Origin: Pseudomonadota bacterium
GTDB lineage: Bacteria; Pseudomonadota; Alphaproteobacteria; Acetobacterales; Acetobacteraceae
Direction: 5' to 3'
Assembly (NCBI GenBank): GCA_021808205.1
Contig: JAKBCD010000004.1
Span: 1 to 15,847, forward strand
Length of the DNA: 15,847 nucleotides
Shown: one piece after another, positions 1 to 7,706 of the stretch
Position numbering within the stretch: the first letter of the stretch is position 1
Layout: every line of letters starts with the position of its first letter
Notes under the pieces: model-generated
Databases searched by the model: none
What the model saw: only the letters and a program-made list of their open reading frames with translations
Told to the model about the DNA's origin: nothing
Translations under genes and position numbers: made by a program

Positions 1-26
1 GCCGGGCACGGCCTAAACTCCTCCAC

Positions 27-1532
27 ATGGTTCAAAGCAGAACAGACAAATCCTGGCACGGCATCAAACTGACCAGCTTCGAGGCTGCCGCCGACCCTGA
101 CGCGCCGCCGGTAATGGTGACACTGCCCGCCGCCTGGGGACAAAAAGCGGCCGACGCGCTCGCCGCCATTCTTCCGGGCAGGCGCATGCTGCACATCGCC
201 GAGGCAGCGGAAGCCTGGATCGCCCCTATCGCCGCGCGCGCCGCCGCCGCCGAGCTGGAGGATGGCATCTCTGCCGCGCTGCACGCGTTGCTGGCCGCAC
301 ATCGGGGCAGCCCCAGCGGCAATATTTGGCGCAACAGGGCGACCGGGCAGTCGGGCTTCGTGTTCAACCCCTCGGCTTATTTAAGCGACGAGGGTGTGTT
401 TAACATCGTAGCGCTTGGACATGATGTGCGTCTGGCGGTTACGGCGCTGACACTTTCCGCGCCCTGCGAACACCGGCTGCGGATCGGCTTCACGGATTTC
501 AACCTGTTGCTCGCTAGGCTGGGAATTGCCTATGACTCCCAGGAGGCGCGGGATCTTGCGGTTACGCTGAGCGGCTTTATGGGCGCCGAGGCAGATGCCG
601 CCTCGGCCCGGTTGCTGGCCCGCAGCACCGCCCCTGGCTACCGCATCACAGCTGCGAAACTGCCGGCAACCTGCCCCCTGCCCGGGCTACTGCCGGCTGC
701 GGCTGCAGCCCAGGAGGCCGCGCTTGAGTGCCGCACCCGCCGCCACGAGACATTGCTGGGCTTTTTTAACGAGCCGGAGATCGAAGCGCTTCTGGGCGCG
801 GCGCAGGTGAATTTTGCCCCTGCCCTCTCGGTGCTGGATGAGGATGGCAGCCTGGCGCATTGGGCCATGCACTCGCTCGCCGCGCGCGGCCTGAGCGCGG
901 AGCGCGCCCTGGCCCATGTGCTGAGCGGGGAGGAGGTTTTCAGTATTCCCCGTATTGCCGCCCATGCTGCGATGCACGATGCTCTGGCTCCCTTGGTGCC
1001 GGTGATGCCCGTGCGCCCCACCGCCCCGGCAACACCCCGCCGCGCCTCCGCCCGCGAGATGCTGCCAACCCGGCGCAGCGGCTACACCCAGAAAGTGGCC
1101 GTGGGCGGGCATAAGCTGTTCCTCTCCACGGGTGAATACAAGGACGGGCGGCTCGGCGAGATCTTCATTGCCCTTCACAAGGAGGGTCCAGCCTTCCGCG
1201 GGCTGATGGACGCCTTCGCCATCTCGATCAGTATCGGCCTGCAGCACGGGGTGAGCCTGGAGGACTACGTGGAGGCCTTCACTTTCACACGCTTCGGACC
1301 GTCCGGCGTGGTGGAGGGCGACTCCGCCGTGCCCGCCGCCACCTCCATGCTGGACTATGTGTTTCGCAATCTGGCGATGAATTATCTGGGCCAGACCAAC
1401 CTCCCTCCGGCCACCATTGACGAACCGGACGAGCTGGGCGACGGTGCTGCTGAACGCGCGCCGTTGCTGCCGCTGGACCTGCCAACCCCGGCTCCGCGCG
1501 AGCGCCGACGCAATTTGAAACTGGTGAGCTGA
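27..1532 (+). CDS. Stand-alone NrdJ-like protein (degenerate ribonucleotide reductase homologue)
   Basis: This 501-residue protein resembles parts of B12-dependent (class II) ribonucleotide reductase NrdJ. Residues about 347-455 closely follow the NrdJ C-terminal region: [18 protein letters not shown], then LGEIF and [12 protein letters not shown], then [13 protein letters not shown] and [18 protein letters not shown]. Residues about 150-195 ([20 protein letters not shown]) resemble the helical segment that precedes the finger-loop region in reductases. Full NrdJ is about twice as long or more. Only three cysteines are present (147, 216, 235), with no C-terminal CxxC pair and no recognisable catalytic Cys-Glu-Cys loop, so reductase activity is unlikely. 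I infer an accessory or regulatory partner of a real reductase, or a repurposed fold. The ATG at 27 has no good ribosome binding site, and the frame stays open to the window edge, so the true start could lie upstream. A TAA at 14-16 in another frame could end a preceding gene. RidA follows after 4 bp. The similarity is fairly sure; the function is unknown. Confidence 0.75.
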   Translation: MVQSRTDKSWHGIKLTSFEAAADPDAPPVMVTLPAAWGQKAADALAAILPGRRMLHIAEAAEAWIAPIAARAAAAELEDGISAALHALLAAHRGSPSGNIWRNRATGQSGFVFNPSAYLSDEGVFNIVALGHDVRLAVTALTLSAPCEHRLRIGFTDFNLLLARLGIAYDSQEARDLAVTLSGFMGAEADAASARLLARSTAPGYRITAAKLPATCPLPGLLPAAAAAQEAALECRTRRHETLLGFFNEPEIEALLGAAQVNFAPALSVLDEDGSLAHWAMHSLAARGLSAERALAHVLSGEEVFSIPRIAAHAAMHDALAPLVPVMPVRPTAPATPRRASAREMLPTRRSGYTQKVAVGGHKLFLSTGEYKDGRLGEIFIALHKEGPAFRGLMDAFAISISIGLQHGVSLEDYVEAFTFTRFGPSGVVEGDSAVPAATSMLDYVFRNLAMNYLGQTNLPPATIDEPDELGDGAAERAPLLPLDLPTPAPRERRRNLKLVS

Positions 1533-1536
1533 CAAC

Positions 1537-1998
1537 ATGAGCATTTCTGCGCGCTTGTCCGAGTTAGGTATCACCCTGCCGCAGGCCATGGCACCGGTTG
1601 CGAATTATGTGCCTGTGAGCCTCACCGGGAATCTGGTCACGGTGAGCGGCCAGCTTCCCGCAATTTCCGGCAAAGTGGCTGTAACCGGCAAGCTGGGGGC
1701 GGGTATCTCCCTCGAAGAAGGACGTCACGCAGCACGGCTTTGCCTGATCAACGTGCTGGCCCAGCTTCAGGCCGCATTGCCCGGCGGACTGGATAGTATC
1801 ACCAAGGTGGTGCGTCTCGGCGGTTTCATTGCCTGCATGCCGGATTTTACCCAGCACGCAGTGGTTATGAACGGCGCCTCTGACCTTGCGGTAGCGGTGT
1901 TTGGCGAGGCTGGTCGCCATGCGCGCTCGACCGTCGGCGTGGCATCCCTGCCGCTAGACGCCGCGGTTGAGGTTGAGGGGCTGTTTTATATCGGCTAA
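1537..1998 (+). CDS. RidA/YjgF/UK114-family protein
   Basis: This 153-residue protein belongs to the RidA family of trimeric cytosolic proteins, whose founding members hydrolyse reactive enamines and imines released by PLP enzymes. The C-terminal signature RSTVGVASLPLDAAVEVE contains Arg130, which aligns with the catalytic arginine of E. coli RidA (Arg105). The N-terminal half has VTVSGQLP (35-41), as in the slightly longer subgroup of about 150 residues often annotated as endoribonuclease L-PSP, rather than the classical RidA of about 130 residues. The arginine suggests deaminase-type chemistry, but the substrate of this subgroup cannot be read from sequence. It starts 4 bp after the NrdJ-like gene and is probably co-transcribed with it. 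The Shine-Dalgarno sequence is weak. The family call is firm; the physiological role is open. Confidence 0.88.
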   Translation: MSISARLSELGITLPQAMAPVANYVPVSLTGNLVTVSGQLPAISGKVAVTGKLGAGISLEEGRHAARLCLINVLAQLQAALPGGLDSITKVVRLGGFIACMPDFTQHAVVMNGASDLAVAVFGEAGRHARSTVGVASLPLDAAVEVEGLFYIG

Positions 1999-2059
1999 TC
2001 CCCGTTTTCCGGCGATATAAAACTTTTTTCTGCCGTTTTGTCCTGGCTATAAGCAAAGC
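1999..2059 (+). promoter_or_regulatory. Possible promoter region ahead of the sugar dehydratase gene
   Basis: This 61-bp gap is the only notable intergenic space in the plus-strand block and is distinctly AT-rich for this GC-rich DNA. It holds TATAAA (2016-2021), a T6 tract (2024-2029) and TATAAG (2048-2053). None of these has a convincing TTGACA-like partner at 16-18 bp, and no good Shine-Dalgarno sequence precedes the ATG at 2060. A promoter is plausible from composition and position only, and it would split the block into two transcription units. Confidence 0.3.
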
Positions 2060-3949
2060 ATGAGCCATAGCGACAATCTGCTTTTGCCAATGCGCATGGC
2101 GGTGAACATCCTGCTGGACGGTGCACTGGCAGCGCTGGCGGTGGGGCTGAGCTTCTGGCTTGCCAATCCAGCCGCGCCGGTGCCGCAGCCGCACTTGCTG
2201 CCACTGGCCGGAGCGGGCGCCATCTGGCTCATTGGCATTCCTTTCGGGCTTTCCCGGCTGCATTGGCGCTTTGTTTCGCTGCGCGACCTGGTGTTGATTG
2301 GCGTTGCCGCCATCGTCACCACACTTATGCTGACGCTCCTGATGGTGGGTACCGGCTTTGCCCTGCCCTCACCGGCATTCCCGGTTATTCTTACGCTCGT
2401 GCTGGCGGCGGCACTTACTGTGCCGAAGCTGCTATACCGGCTGGTGCGCCAGCCGCGCGGCGCGCACGCAGCGGCGCAGACCGCACTGCTGGTGGGCGAT
2501 GGCGAGCATGCCGAGCTGTTTCTCTCTGCCCATGCGCAGCAGCGGGGCGCGCCCTACCGCATTACCGGGCTTATCGCGCTATCTGAAAAACATATCGGCC
2601 GGCGCGTGCATGGGCTGGATGTGCTGAGCGCGGCCGAACGCGGCGAGACGATGTTGGACCGACTGGCGGAAAAGCCTGATTTGTTGATCGTCACCGCGCC
2701 GCAATTCACCGGGGACCGGTTGAAGACGCTAATGCGCGTTGCCGAGGCCCGCAATATCCGCGTTATGCGCGCGCCCAGCCTGACCCGGCTGGCGCCAGCG
2801 GACCAGAAGATGGCGCTGCAGCCCATCGCCATTGAGGATCTGCTCAACCGCCGCCAGGTGCGGCTGGACCATGAGGCGATGGCGGCTCTCATCGCCGACC
2901 GGCGCGTGATGGTAACCGGGGCGGGCGGCAGCATCGGCGCCGAGCTGTGCCGCCAGCTCGCCGGGTTCGGCCCATCGGAAATTTTGCTTCTGGACTCCTG
3001 TGAATTCGCGCTTTGGCAGATCGACCTCGAGTTAAAGGAACTGGCCCCGGCTTTACCGCGCCGGACGGTGGTGGCGGATGTACGGGACGAGGCGCATATC
3101 CGCGCCATCGCCCTGGATTTCGCGCCGGAGCTGGTGTTCCATGCGGCGGCGCTGAAGCATGTGCCAATTGTGGAGGCCAACCGGCTGGAGGGTTTGCGCA
3201 CCAATGCCCTGGGCACGCAGGTCGTGGCGGATGCCGCGGCGAATGCCGGGGCAAAACTGATGGTGCTGATCTCGACCGACAAGGCAGTGAACCCAAGCTC
3301 GGTGATGGGCGCCTCTAAGCGCCTGGCGGAGATGTATGCACAGGCGCTGGACGTTCGCGCACGGCATGAGCTTCAGGGCATGCGGTGCGTGACGGTACGG
3401 TTTGGCAACGTGCTTGGTTCCACCGGCTCGGTGGTGCCGCTGTTCCGCCGCCAACTGGCCCAGGGAGGTCCGCTCACCGTAACCGACCCCGCCATGCAGC
3501 GCTATTTCATGACCGTGCGCGAGGCCGTGGGGCTGGTGCTGCAGGCGTCCACCGTGGGCTGCGGGGAAGCAGCCATCCCGGATGGCGGCATCTTCGTACT
3601 GGATATGGGCGAGCCGGTGAAAATCGTGGACCTCGCCAGGCAGATGATCCGCCTGGCAGGGCTGAAGCCGGGTGAGGATATCCAGATTGAATTCACCGGG
3701 CTGCGGCCGGGGGAAAAGCTGTTCGAAGAGCTGTTCCACGGCGCCGAAGAGCCGGTGCCGACTGAACATGAGGGGCTGCTGATGGCTACCCCGCGGCTTG
3801 TCGACCTTGCTGGCGTGACCGCCGCGATGGTGGAGCTGGCCACCGCCGCCAGCGCGGGGAACGAGGCTGAAGCCATGGCGTTGCTGCACAAAATGGTGCC
3901 GGAATTTTTAAGCCCCACGGGTCTCGCCGTGCCGCGTGCGGCGGAGTAG
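2060..3949 (+). CDS. Membrane-anchored nucleotide-sugar 4,6-dehydratase (FlaA1/CapD/PglF family)
   Basis: This 629-residue protein has the architecture of the large membrane-bound FlaA1/CapD family (WbpM, PglF, CapD). About four hydrophobic segments lie in residues 12-128. A CoA-binding-like Rossmann domain follows (about 139-245), ending in the linker LLNRRQVRLD (261-270). A short-chain dehydrogenase domain then carries the NAD(P) motif TGAGGSIG (286-293), HAAALKHVP (361-369), STDKAVNPSSVMGASK (405-420) and LRPGEKLFEEL (548-558). The usual YxxxK is replaced by Met416-xxx-Lys420, as is normal for this family. Members convert UDP-GlcNAc or a related NDP-sugar to a 4-keto-6-deoxy intermediate at the inner face of the membrane. 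The next gene is a sugar aminotransferase, so together they probably make an amino sugar for a surface glycan. The exact substrate is not determined. ATG 2060 is preferred because it places the first membrane segment normally. Confidence 0.9.
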   Translation: MSHSDNLLLPMRMAVNILLDGALAALAVGLSFWLANPAAPVPQPHLLPLAGAGAIWLIGIPFGLSRLHWRFVSLRDLVLIGVAAIVTTLMLTLLMVGTGFALPSPAFPVILTLVLAAALTVPKLLYRLVRQPRGAHAAAQTALLVGDGEHAELFLSAHAQQRGAPYRITGLIALSEKHIGRRVHGLDVLSAAERGETMLDRLAEKPDLLIVTAPQFTGDRLKTLMRVAEARNIRVMRAPSLTRLAPADQKMALQPIAIEDLLNRRQVRLDHEAMAALIADRRVMVTGAGGSIGAELCRQLAGFGPSEILLLDSCEFALWQIDLELKELAPALPRRTVVADVRDEAHIRAIALDFAPELVFHAAALKHVPIVEANRLEGLRTNALGTQVVADAAANAGAKLMVLISTDKAVNPSSVMGASKRLAEMYAQALDVRARHELQGMRCVTVRFGNVLGSTGSVVPLFRRQLAQGGPLTVTDPAMQRYFMTVREAVGLVLQASTVGCGEAAIPDGGIFVLDMGEPVKIVDLARQMIRLAGLKPGEDIQIEFTGLRPGEKLFEELFHGAEEPVPTEHEGLLMATPRLVDLAGVTAAMVELATAASAGNEAEAMALLHKMVPEFLSPTGLAVPRAAE

Positions 3950-3960
3950 TCTGCCCCCCC

Positions 3961-5109
3961 ATGAACGCGCAAAACTTTCCGCCGATCCAGTTTCTCGACC
4001 TCAAGGCGCAGCAGGCGAGGCTGGGGCAAGGTTTGAAGGACCGGCTCGATGCGGTGCTGGCGCACGGGCAATATATTCTGGGGCCCGAAGTACTGGAGCT
4101 GGAGGCCAAACTGGCCGCCTTCTGCGGTACCGCCCATTGCGTGAGCGTGAGCTCCGGCACGGATGCGCTGCAGATCGCGATGATGGCGGAAGGCATCGGG
4201 CGGGGGGATGCGGTGTTTCTGCCCGCCTTCACCTACACCGCGACCGCCGAAGTACCGCTGCTGCTGGGGGCCACGCCGGTATTCGTGGATGTTGATCCGC
4301 GGACCTTCCAGATTGACCTCGCCAGCCTGCAAGAGCGCATCGAGACCGTGAAACGCGCGGGTAAATTAAAACCGCGCGCCATCATCGGCGTGGATTTATT
4401 CGGCCAGCCAGCGGATTGGGCTGGCATCAGCGCGATTGCCGCGCGTGAGGGTTTGTTCACGCTGGATGATTGCGCGCAGAGCTTCGGCGCCGCGCAAGAT
4501 GGCGTGCGGCTGGGCAAAGCGGCAGATGCCACAGCCACCAGCTTCTTCCCCTCCAAACCGCTGGGCGCTTATGGCGATGGCGGGGCGCTGTTTACTGAGT
4601 CCGCCGCGCGCGCGGCGCTGTATCGTTCGTTGCGCACCCATGGCGAGGGCACGACGCGCTACGAAGTTCTGCGCACCGGCATGAACGGCAGGCTGGATAC
4701 GATGCAGGCCGCCGTGTTGCTGGCCAAGCTGGAGGTTTTCGAGGGCGAGATTGCCAGGCGCGAGGAAATTGCCCGCATCTATGATGCCGCGCTGAAAGAC
4801 GTGCTGGCCCCCCCCTTGCGGATGCCGGGCACGCAAAGCGCCTGGGCGGTCTATTCGGTGCTGCTGCCGGATGAAGCCACGCGAGAGGCCGCCAAGGCCG
4901 CCCTGGCGGCGGCCCATATTGGCCATGCGGTGTATTATCCGCGCGCCTTGCATCAGCAGCCTGCTTATAGGGCGGCGCATGACGGCGTGGCCTTGAAGGT
5001 GGCTGAGGGCCTGGGCGGGCGCGTGCTGGCATTGCCGATCCACCCCGACCTGACCGACGAACAAGCCAAACGCGTGGCCGAGACGCTGGCCCAGGCGCTG
5101 GAGCGGTAA
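3961..5109 (+). CDS. PLP-dependent nucleotide-sugar aminotransferase (DegT/DnrJ/EryC1/StrS family, WbpE-like)
   Basis: This 382-residue DegT-family protein transfers an amino group, usually from glutamate, to a keto-sugar nucleotide using PLP. Visible motifs are GQYILGPEVLELE (36-48), SSGTDAL (64-70) for cofactor phosphate binding, LDDCAQSFGA (168-177) with Asp170, and SFFPSKPLGAYGDGGA (194-209) with Lys199 as the Schiff-base lysine. The order and wording match the WbpE/WlbC type that aminates C3 of UDP-GlcNAc-3-keto-uronate, more closely than the C4 aminotransferases PglE or PseC. The usual length for the family is about 360-390. It starts 11 bp after the dehydratase, with GGAG 14 bp upstream and a C7 tract directly before the ATG; prolyl iminopeptidase follows after 1 bp. 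Fold and chemistry are sure. C3 versus C4 specificity is uncertain and does not sit easily with the upstream 4,6-dehydratase. Confidence 0.92.
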   Translation: MNAQNFPPIQFLDLKAQQARLGQGLKDRLDAVLAHGQYILGPEVLELEAKLAAFCGTAHCVSVSSGTDALQIAMMAEGIGRGDAVFLPAFTYTATAEVPLLLGATPVFVDVDPRTFQIDLASLQERIETVKRAGKLKPRAIIGVDLFGQPADWAGISAIAAREGLFTLDDCAQSFGAAQDGVRLGKAADATATSFFPSKPLGAYGDGGALFTESAARAALYRSLRTHGEGTTRYEVLRTGMNGRLDTMQAAVLLAKLEVFEGEIARREEIARIYDAALKDVLAPPLRMPGTQSAWAVYSVLLPDEATREAAKAALAAAHIGHAVYYPRALHQQPAYRAAHDGVALKVAEGLGGRVLALPIHPDLTDEQAKRVAETLAQALER

Positions 5110-5110
5110 C

Positions 5111-6061
5111 ATGCCGCGCGGCGATTTGTTTCCAGAAATCGGGCCGTTTGAGACCGGGTATCTGCCCCTTAGCGACGGGCATGTGATGTATTGGGAGCAG
5201 GTGGGCAACCCGGCGGGCAAGCCGGTGCTGTTCTTGCATGGCGGGCCGGGTGCGGGTGCGGGTGCGGTGCACCGGCGGTTTTTCGACCCCAGCATCTGGC
5301 GCGTGATTATTTTTGACCAACGCGGGGCGGGGCGCTCCCGGCCCCTGGGCAGCCTTGCGAACAACAACACTCCGCAATTGATCGAGGATATCGAGACTTT
5401 GCGGAAATTCCTGAATATGGAACGATTTCTGCTATTTGGCGGCTCGTGGGGCTCGACCCTGGCGCTGGCCTATGCCCAGGCTTACCCAGAACATGTGGCG
5501 GGCGCGGTGCTGCGCGGGATTTTTCTGGGACGCGAACACGAGGTGGAGTGGTTTCTCTACGGGTTGCAACGCGTGTTTCCGGATGCGCACGCTGCCTTCG
5601 CCGAGTTTCTGCCACCCGAGGACCAGCACGATTTGTTGGAAGGCTATTTCAGACGCCTGACCGGCCCTGATCCTCGGCTCCAGGCCGCGGCAGCACAGGC
5701 CTGGAGCATTTATGAAGGCTCCTGCTCTACCCTTTTGCCCAGCATAGAGGCCGTTTGCGCCTTTGCGCAGGACCGCACCGCCATCGGCCTGGCGCGTATC
5801 GAGGCGCATTATTTCCGCCACGGACTGTTCCTGCCGCCTGGCGGGTTGCTCGCGCATATGGACAGGCTGAGCGGGATTCCCGGCGAGATCGTGCAGGGAC
5901 GCTACGACATGATCTGCCCGGCGCAATCGGCGTTTGAACTGGCCTCGGCCTGGAAGCGGGCGCGCATGACGCTGGTGCCGGATGCCGGACATTCGGCACT
6001 CGAACCAGGTGTGCGGACAGCGCTGATCGCCGCCCTCGAACGCTGCAGGAGCTTGCTATGA
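5111..6061 (+). CDS. pip: Prolyl iminopeptidase (alpha/beta hydrolase, peptidase family S33)
   Basis: This 316-residue cytosolic serine peptidase removes N-terminal proline from peptides. HGGPG (43-47) forms the oxyanion region, FDQRGAGRSRP (68-78) is typical of the family, and GGSWGS (110-115) holds the nucleophile Ser112. GRYDMICP (263-270) holds Asp266, and DAGHS (291-295) holds His294. Two acidic residues in WSIYEGSC (Glu202) and ARIEAHYF (Glu231) match the glutamates that bind the substrate's free amino end in the Serratia enzyme. Length and spacing are those of a complete PIP. The start ATG has GGAG 7 bp upstream, inside the end of the aminotransferase gene (1-bp gap). The end overlaps the next gene by 4 bp (ATGA), so translation is probably coupled. 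A GGGTGC hexamer repeat lies just after the HGGPG codons. Its link to the sugar genes looks like operon convenience. Confidence 0.93.
   Translation: MPRGDLFPEIGPFETGYLPLSDGHVMYWEQVGNPAGKPVLFLHGGPGAGAGAVHRRFFDPSIWRVIIFDQRGAGRSRPLGSLANNNTPQLIEDIETLRKFLNMERFLLFGGSWGSTLALAYAQAYPEHVAGAVLRGIFLGREHEVEWFLYGLQRVFPDAHAAFAEFLPPEDQHDLLEGYFRRLTGPDPRLQAAAAQAWSIYEGSCSTLLPSIEAVCAFAQDRTAIGLARIEAHYFRHGLFLPPGGLLAHMDRLSGIPGEIVQGRYDMICPAQSAFELASAWKRARMTLVPDAGHSALEPGVRTALIAALERCRSLL
5248..5270 (+). repeat. In-frame hexanucleotide tandem repeat (GGGTGC)3 plus partial copy
   Basis: Three perfect GGGTGC units (5248-5265) are followed by GGTGC. They lie inside pip and encode alternating Gly-Ala right after the HGGPG oxyanion motif. 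A six-base unit keeps the reading frame, so unit gain or loss would add or remove two residues. The current length equals what I recall for the Serratia enzyme over the same loop. Confidence 0.8.
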
Positions 6062-7035
6062 GGCTGGCGCGGCGGGATTTGCTAGGGGCTGGGTTGGGGT
6101 TGGCGCTGGCGGGCGCGGCGCGCGCTGCACAACCGCCATGGCACGGCGCGTTGATCATGGGTACGGGGCGGCCCGGCGGTGCGTTCGCCCTATTCGGGCC
6201 CGCCTGGGGGCAACTAATTAAAAACGCCACGGGGGTGGACCTGGCTTACCTCGCCACCGGCGGCTCCAGCGCCAATCTGCTGTTGATTGAGGAGGGTGTC
6301 GCGCAGCTTGGTCTCTCCAGCGTGGCCGTCGCGGCGCAGGCCCGGGCGGGTACGGGCGGCTGGACCGCGGGGACAAAGCTGGAAAGTTTCCGCGCGCTGT
6401 TTCCGGCCTACCCTGCCGTGCTGCAAATTGTTTCCATCCATGCCGGCGTTGCAGATTTGGCGGCATTGGATGGCCAGGAGATCGGCGTCGGCCCAAATGG
6501 CGCAAGCGGCGCGGCGGCGGTTCCGGCCATTCTGGCCAGCGTGGGCGTGCGCCCCAGCCGCTTGGAAACCAGCGATTACGGCCAGCAGATGAAAAAAATG
6601 CTGGACGGAAAGTTGGCGGCTTGTGCTTTTATTGGCGCGCCACCTCTGCCTGCCATTACCGCCGCGGCCATGGGGCGTAAGCTGCAACTGATAGGTTTTT
6701 CCTTGCCGCAAGCGGCAAAAGCCGCGAATGCGGTGCCCGGCCTCTCGCGCATGATCCTGCCCGCGAATACATTTCCCGGCCAGAGCGTGGACGTGGGCAG
6801 CGTGGGCACGCTGAATGTTGCCGTCGGCGCGGCCTCACTGCCGGATAATTTGGCGCAGGCGGTAACTGCGGCGGCGCTGAGGAACCGGCATCTGCTGGCG
6901 GCGGCGGTGCAGGCGGTGGCGTACCCAGCGCCTTTACAGCCGGTTTACGCGGCGGGCATTAGCTTTCACCCCGGTGCCGCGAAAGCCTTGCGGGCGGCGG
7001 GTTTCAGCCTGCCGGCCAACGCCATACAAAGTTAA
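6058..7035 (+). CDS. TAXI-family TRAP-type periplasmic solute-binding protein
   Basis: This 325-residue protein matches the TAXI (TRAP-associated extracytoplasmic immunogenic) solute-binding family. The N-terminus is an export signal with a twin arginine at residues 5-6 (ARRDLL), a short hydrophobic stretch and a probable cleavage after ARA at residue 23, which suggests Tat export. The mature part opens with [19 protein letters not shown] (about 35-53) and [20 protein letters not shown] (about 66-85), the ligand-cleft pattern of TAXI proteins. These normally bind glutamate or related dicarboxylates for a fused DctQM-type TRAP permease. No permease gene is present here, so the protein is an orphan within this window. 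It overlaps pip by 4 bp (ATGA), has AGGAG 6 bp before the ATG, and its stop overlaps that of lolD. The family is likely; the ligand is unknown, and a role in sensing rather than transport is possible. Confidence 0.82.
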   Translation: MRLARRDLLGAGLGLALAGAARAAQPPWHGALIMGTGRPGGAFALFGPAWGQLIKNATGVDLAYLATGGSSANLLLIEEGVAQLGLSSVAVAAQARAGTGGWTAGTKLESFRALFPAYPAVLQIVSIHAGVADLAALDGQEIGVGPNGASGAAAVPAILASVGVRPSRLETSDYGQQMKKMLDGKLAACAFIGAPPLPAITAAAMGRKLQLIGFSLPQAAKAANAVPGLSRMILPANTFPGQSVDVGSVGTLNVAVGAASLPDNLAQAVTAAALRNRHLLAAAVQAVAYPAPLQPVYAAGISFHPGAAKALRAAGFSLPANAIQS

Positions 7036-7706
7036 ACCAGTTTTCCATCACTTAAAACCACCCGCCTGTCCATCCGCGCCGCGAGGTCCGGGTTATGGGT
7101 GGCAATGAGGGCTGCGGTGTTTTCGCTGCGCACCACACGCAGCAACTCCTCGAACACGATGTTGGAGGTGGCGACATCAAGATTACCGGTTGGCTCGTCG
7201 GCCAGCAGCAGGGAAGGATGGTTGGCAAGCGCCCGGGCAATGGCCACGCGCTGCTTTTCACCACCCGAGAGTTTGCCAGGCAGATGGCTGGCACGCGGGC
7301 CGAGACCGAATTTCTCCAGCAATTCCATGGAACGTTGATTGGCCTGGGTCTGAGGCACACCCGCGATCATCTGCGGTATGGAGATATTTTCCAGCGCCGT
7401 AAACTCGGCCAGCAGATGATGGAACTGATAGACAAAGCCGACATGTTGCAGGCGCAGAGCGGTGCGCCCAGCATCGTTCAGGGCGCCGGCATTCTGCCCA
7501 TCTATGATCACGCTGCCTGCATCTGGTTTTTCCAGAAGCCCTGCCAGATGCAACAAGGTTGATTTGCCAGAGCCAGACGGAGCGACGAGGGCGACAATCT
7601 CGCCGCGCGAGAGGGAGAGTTCTACGCCGTTGAGTACCGTTAACGCACCTTCGCCGGATTTATAGGTCCGGCCAATGTTTTTCAGGCAGAGAAGATGTTC
7701 ACTCAC
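7032..7706 (-). CDS. lolD: LolD, ATPase of the lipoprotein-releasing ABC transporter
   Basis: LolD is the cytoplasmic ATPase that powers release of outer-membrane lipoproteins from the inner membrane to the carrier LolA. The 224-residue sequence has Walker [10 protein letters not shown] (42-50), the Q-loop at Gln94, signature LSGGEKQR (146-153), Walker [13 protein letters not shown] (166-177) and switch His204. Walker A begins with Ala rather than the common Gly, which I recall as normal in alphaproteobacterial LolD. Length is typical. The start is GTG (7704-7706), inside the last codons of the permease gene with an 8-bp overlap (GTGAGTGA) and GGAG 10 bp upstream, so its translation is probably coupled to that of the permease. 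The stop lies in a TTAA shared with the converging binding-protein gene. Related MacB-type ATPases are excluded by length and by the adjacent LolC/E-type permease. Confidence 0.95.
   Translation of the reverse strand: MSEHLLCLKNIGRTYKSGEGALTVLNGVELSLSRGEIVALVAPSGSGKSTLLHLAGLLEKPDAGSVIIDGQNAGALNDAGRTALRLQHVGFVYQFHHLLAEFTALENISIPQMIAGVPQTQANQRSMELLEKFGLGPRASHLPGKLSGGEKQRVAIARALANHPSLLLADEPTGNLDVATSNIVFEELLRVVRSENTAALIATHNPDLAARMDRRVVLSDGKLV

Noticed and set aside
687..1589. 300-codon minus-strand frame opposite the NrdJ-like gene
   Set aside because: The plus-strand frame carries clear NrdJ homology over the same region; the minus frame shows only low-complexity, histidine- and glycine-rich sequence.
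3954..3960. C7 tract before the aminotransferase ATG as a phase-variation switch
   Set aside because: It lies between the TAG of one gene and the ATG of the next, so slippage would not shift either frame; at most it would change the spacing from GGAG to the start.
2060..7035. A dedicated secondary-metabolite or glycan cluster
   Set aside because: Only two sugar-nucleotide enzymes are present, followed by an unrelated peptidase and a binding protein; there is no glycosyltransferase, polymerase or exporter.
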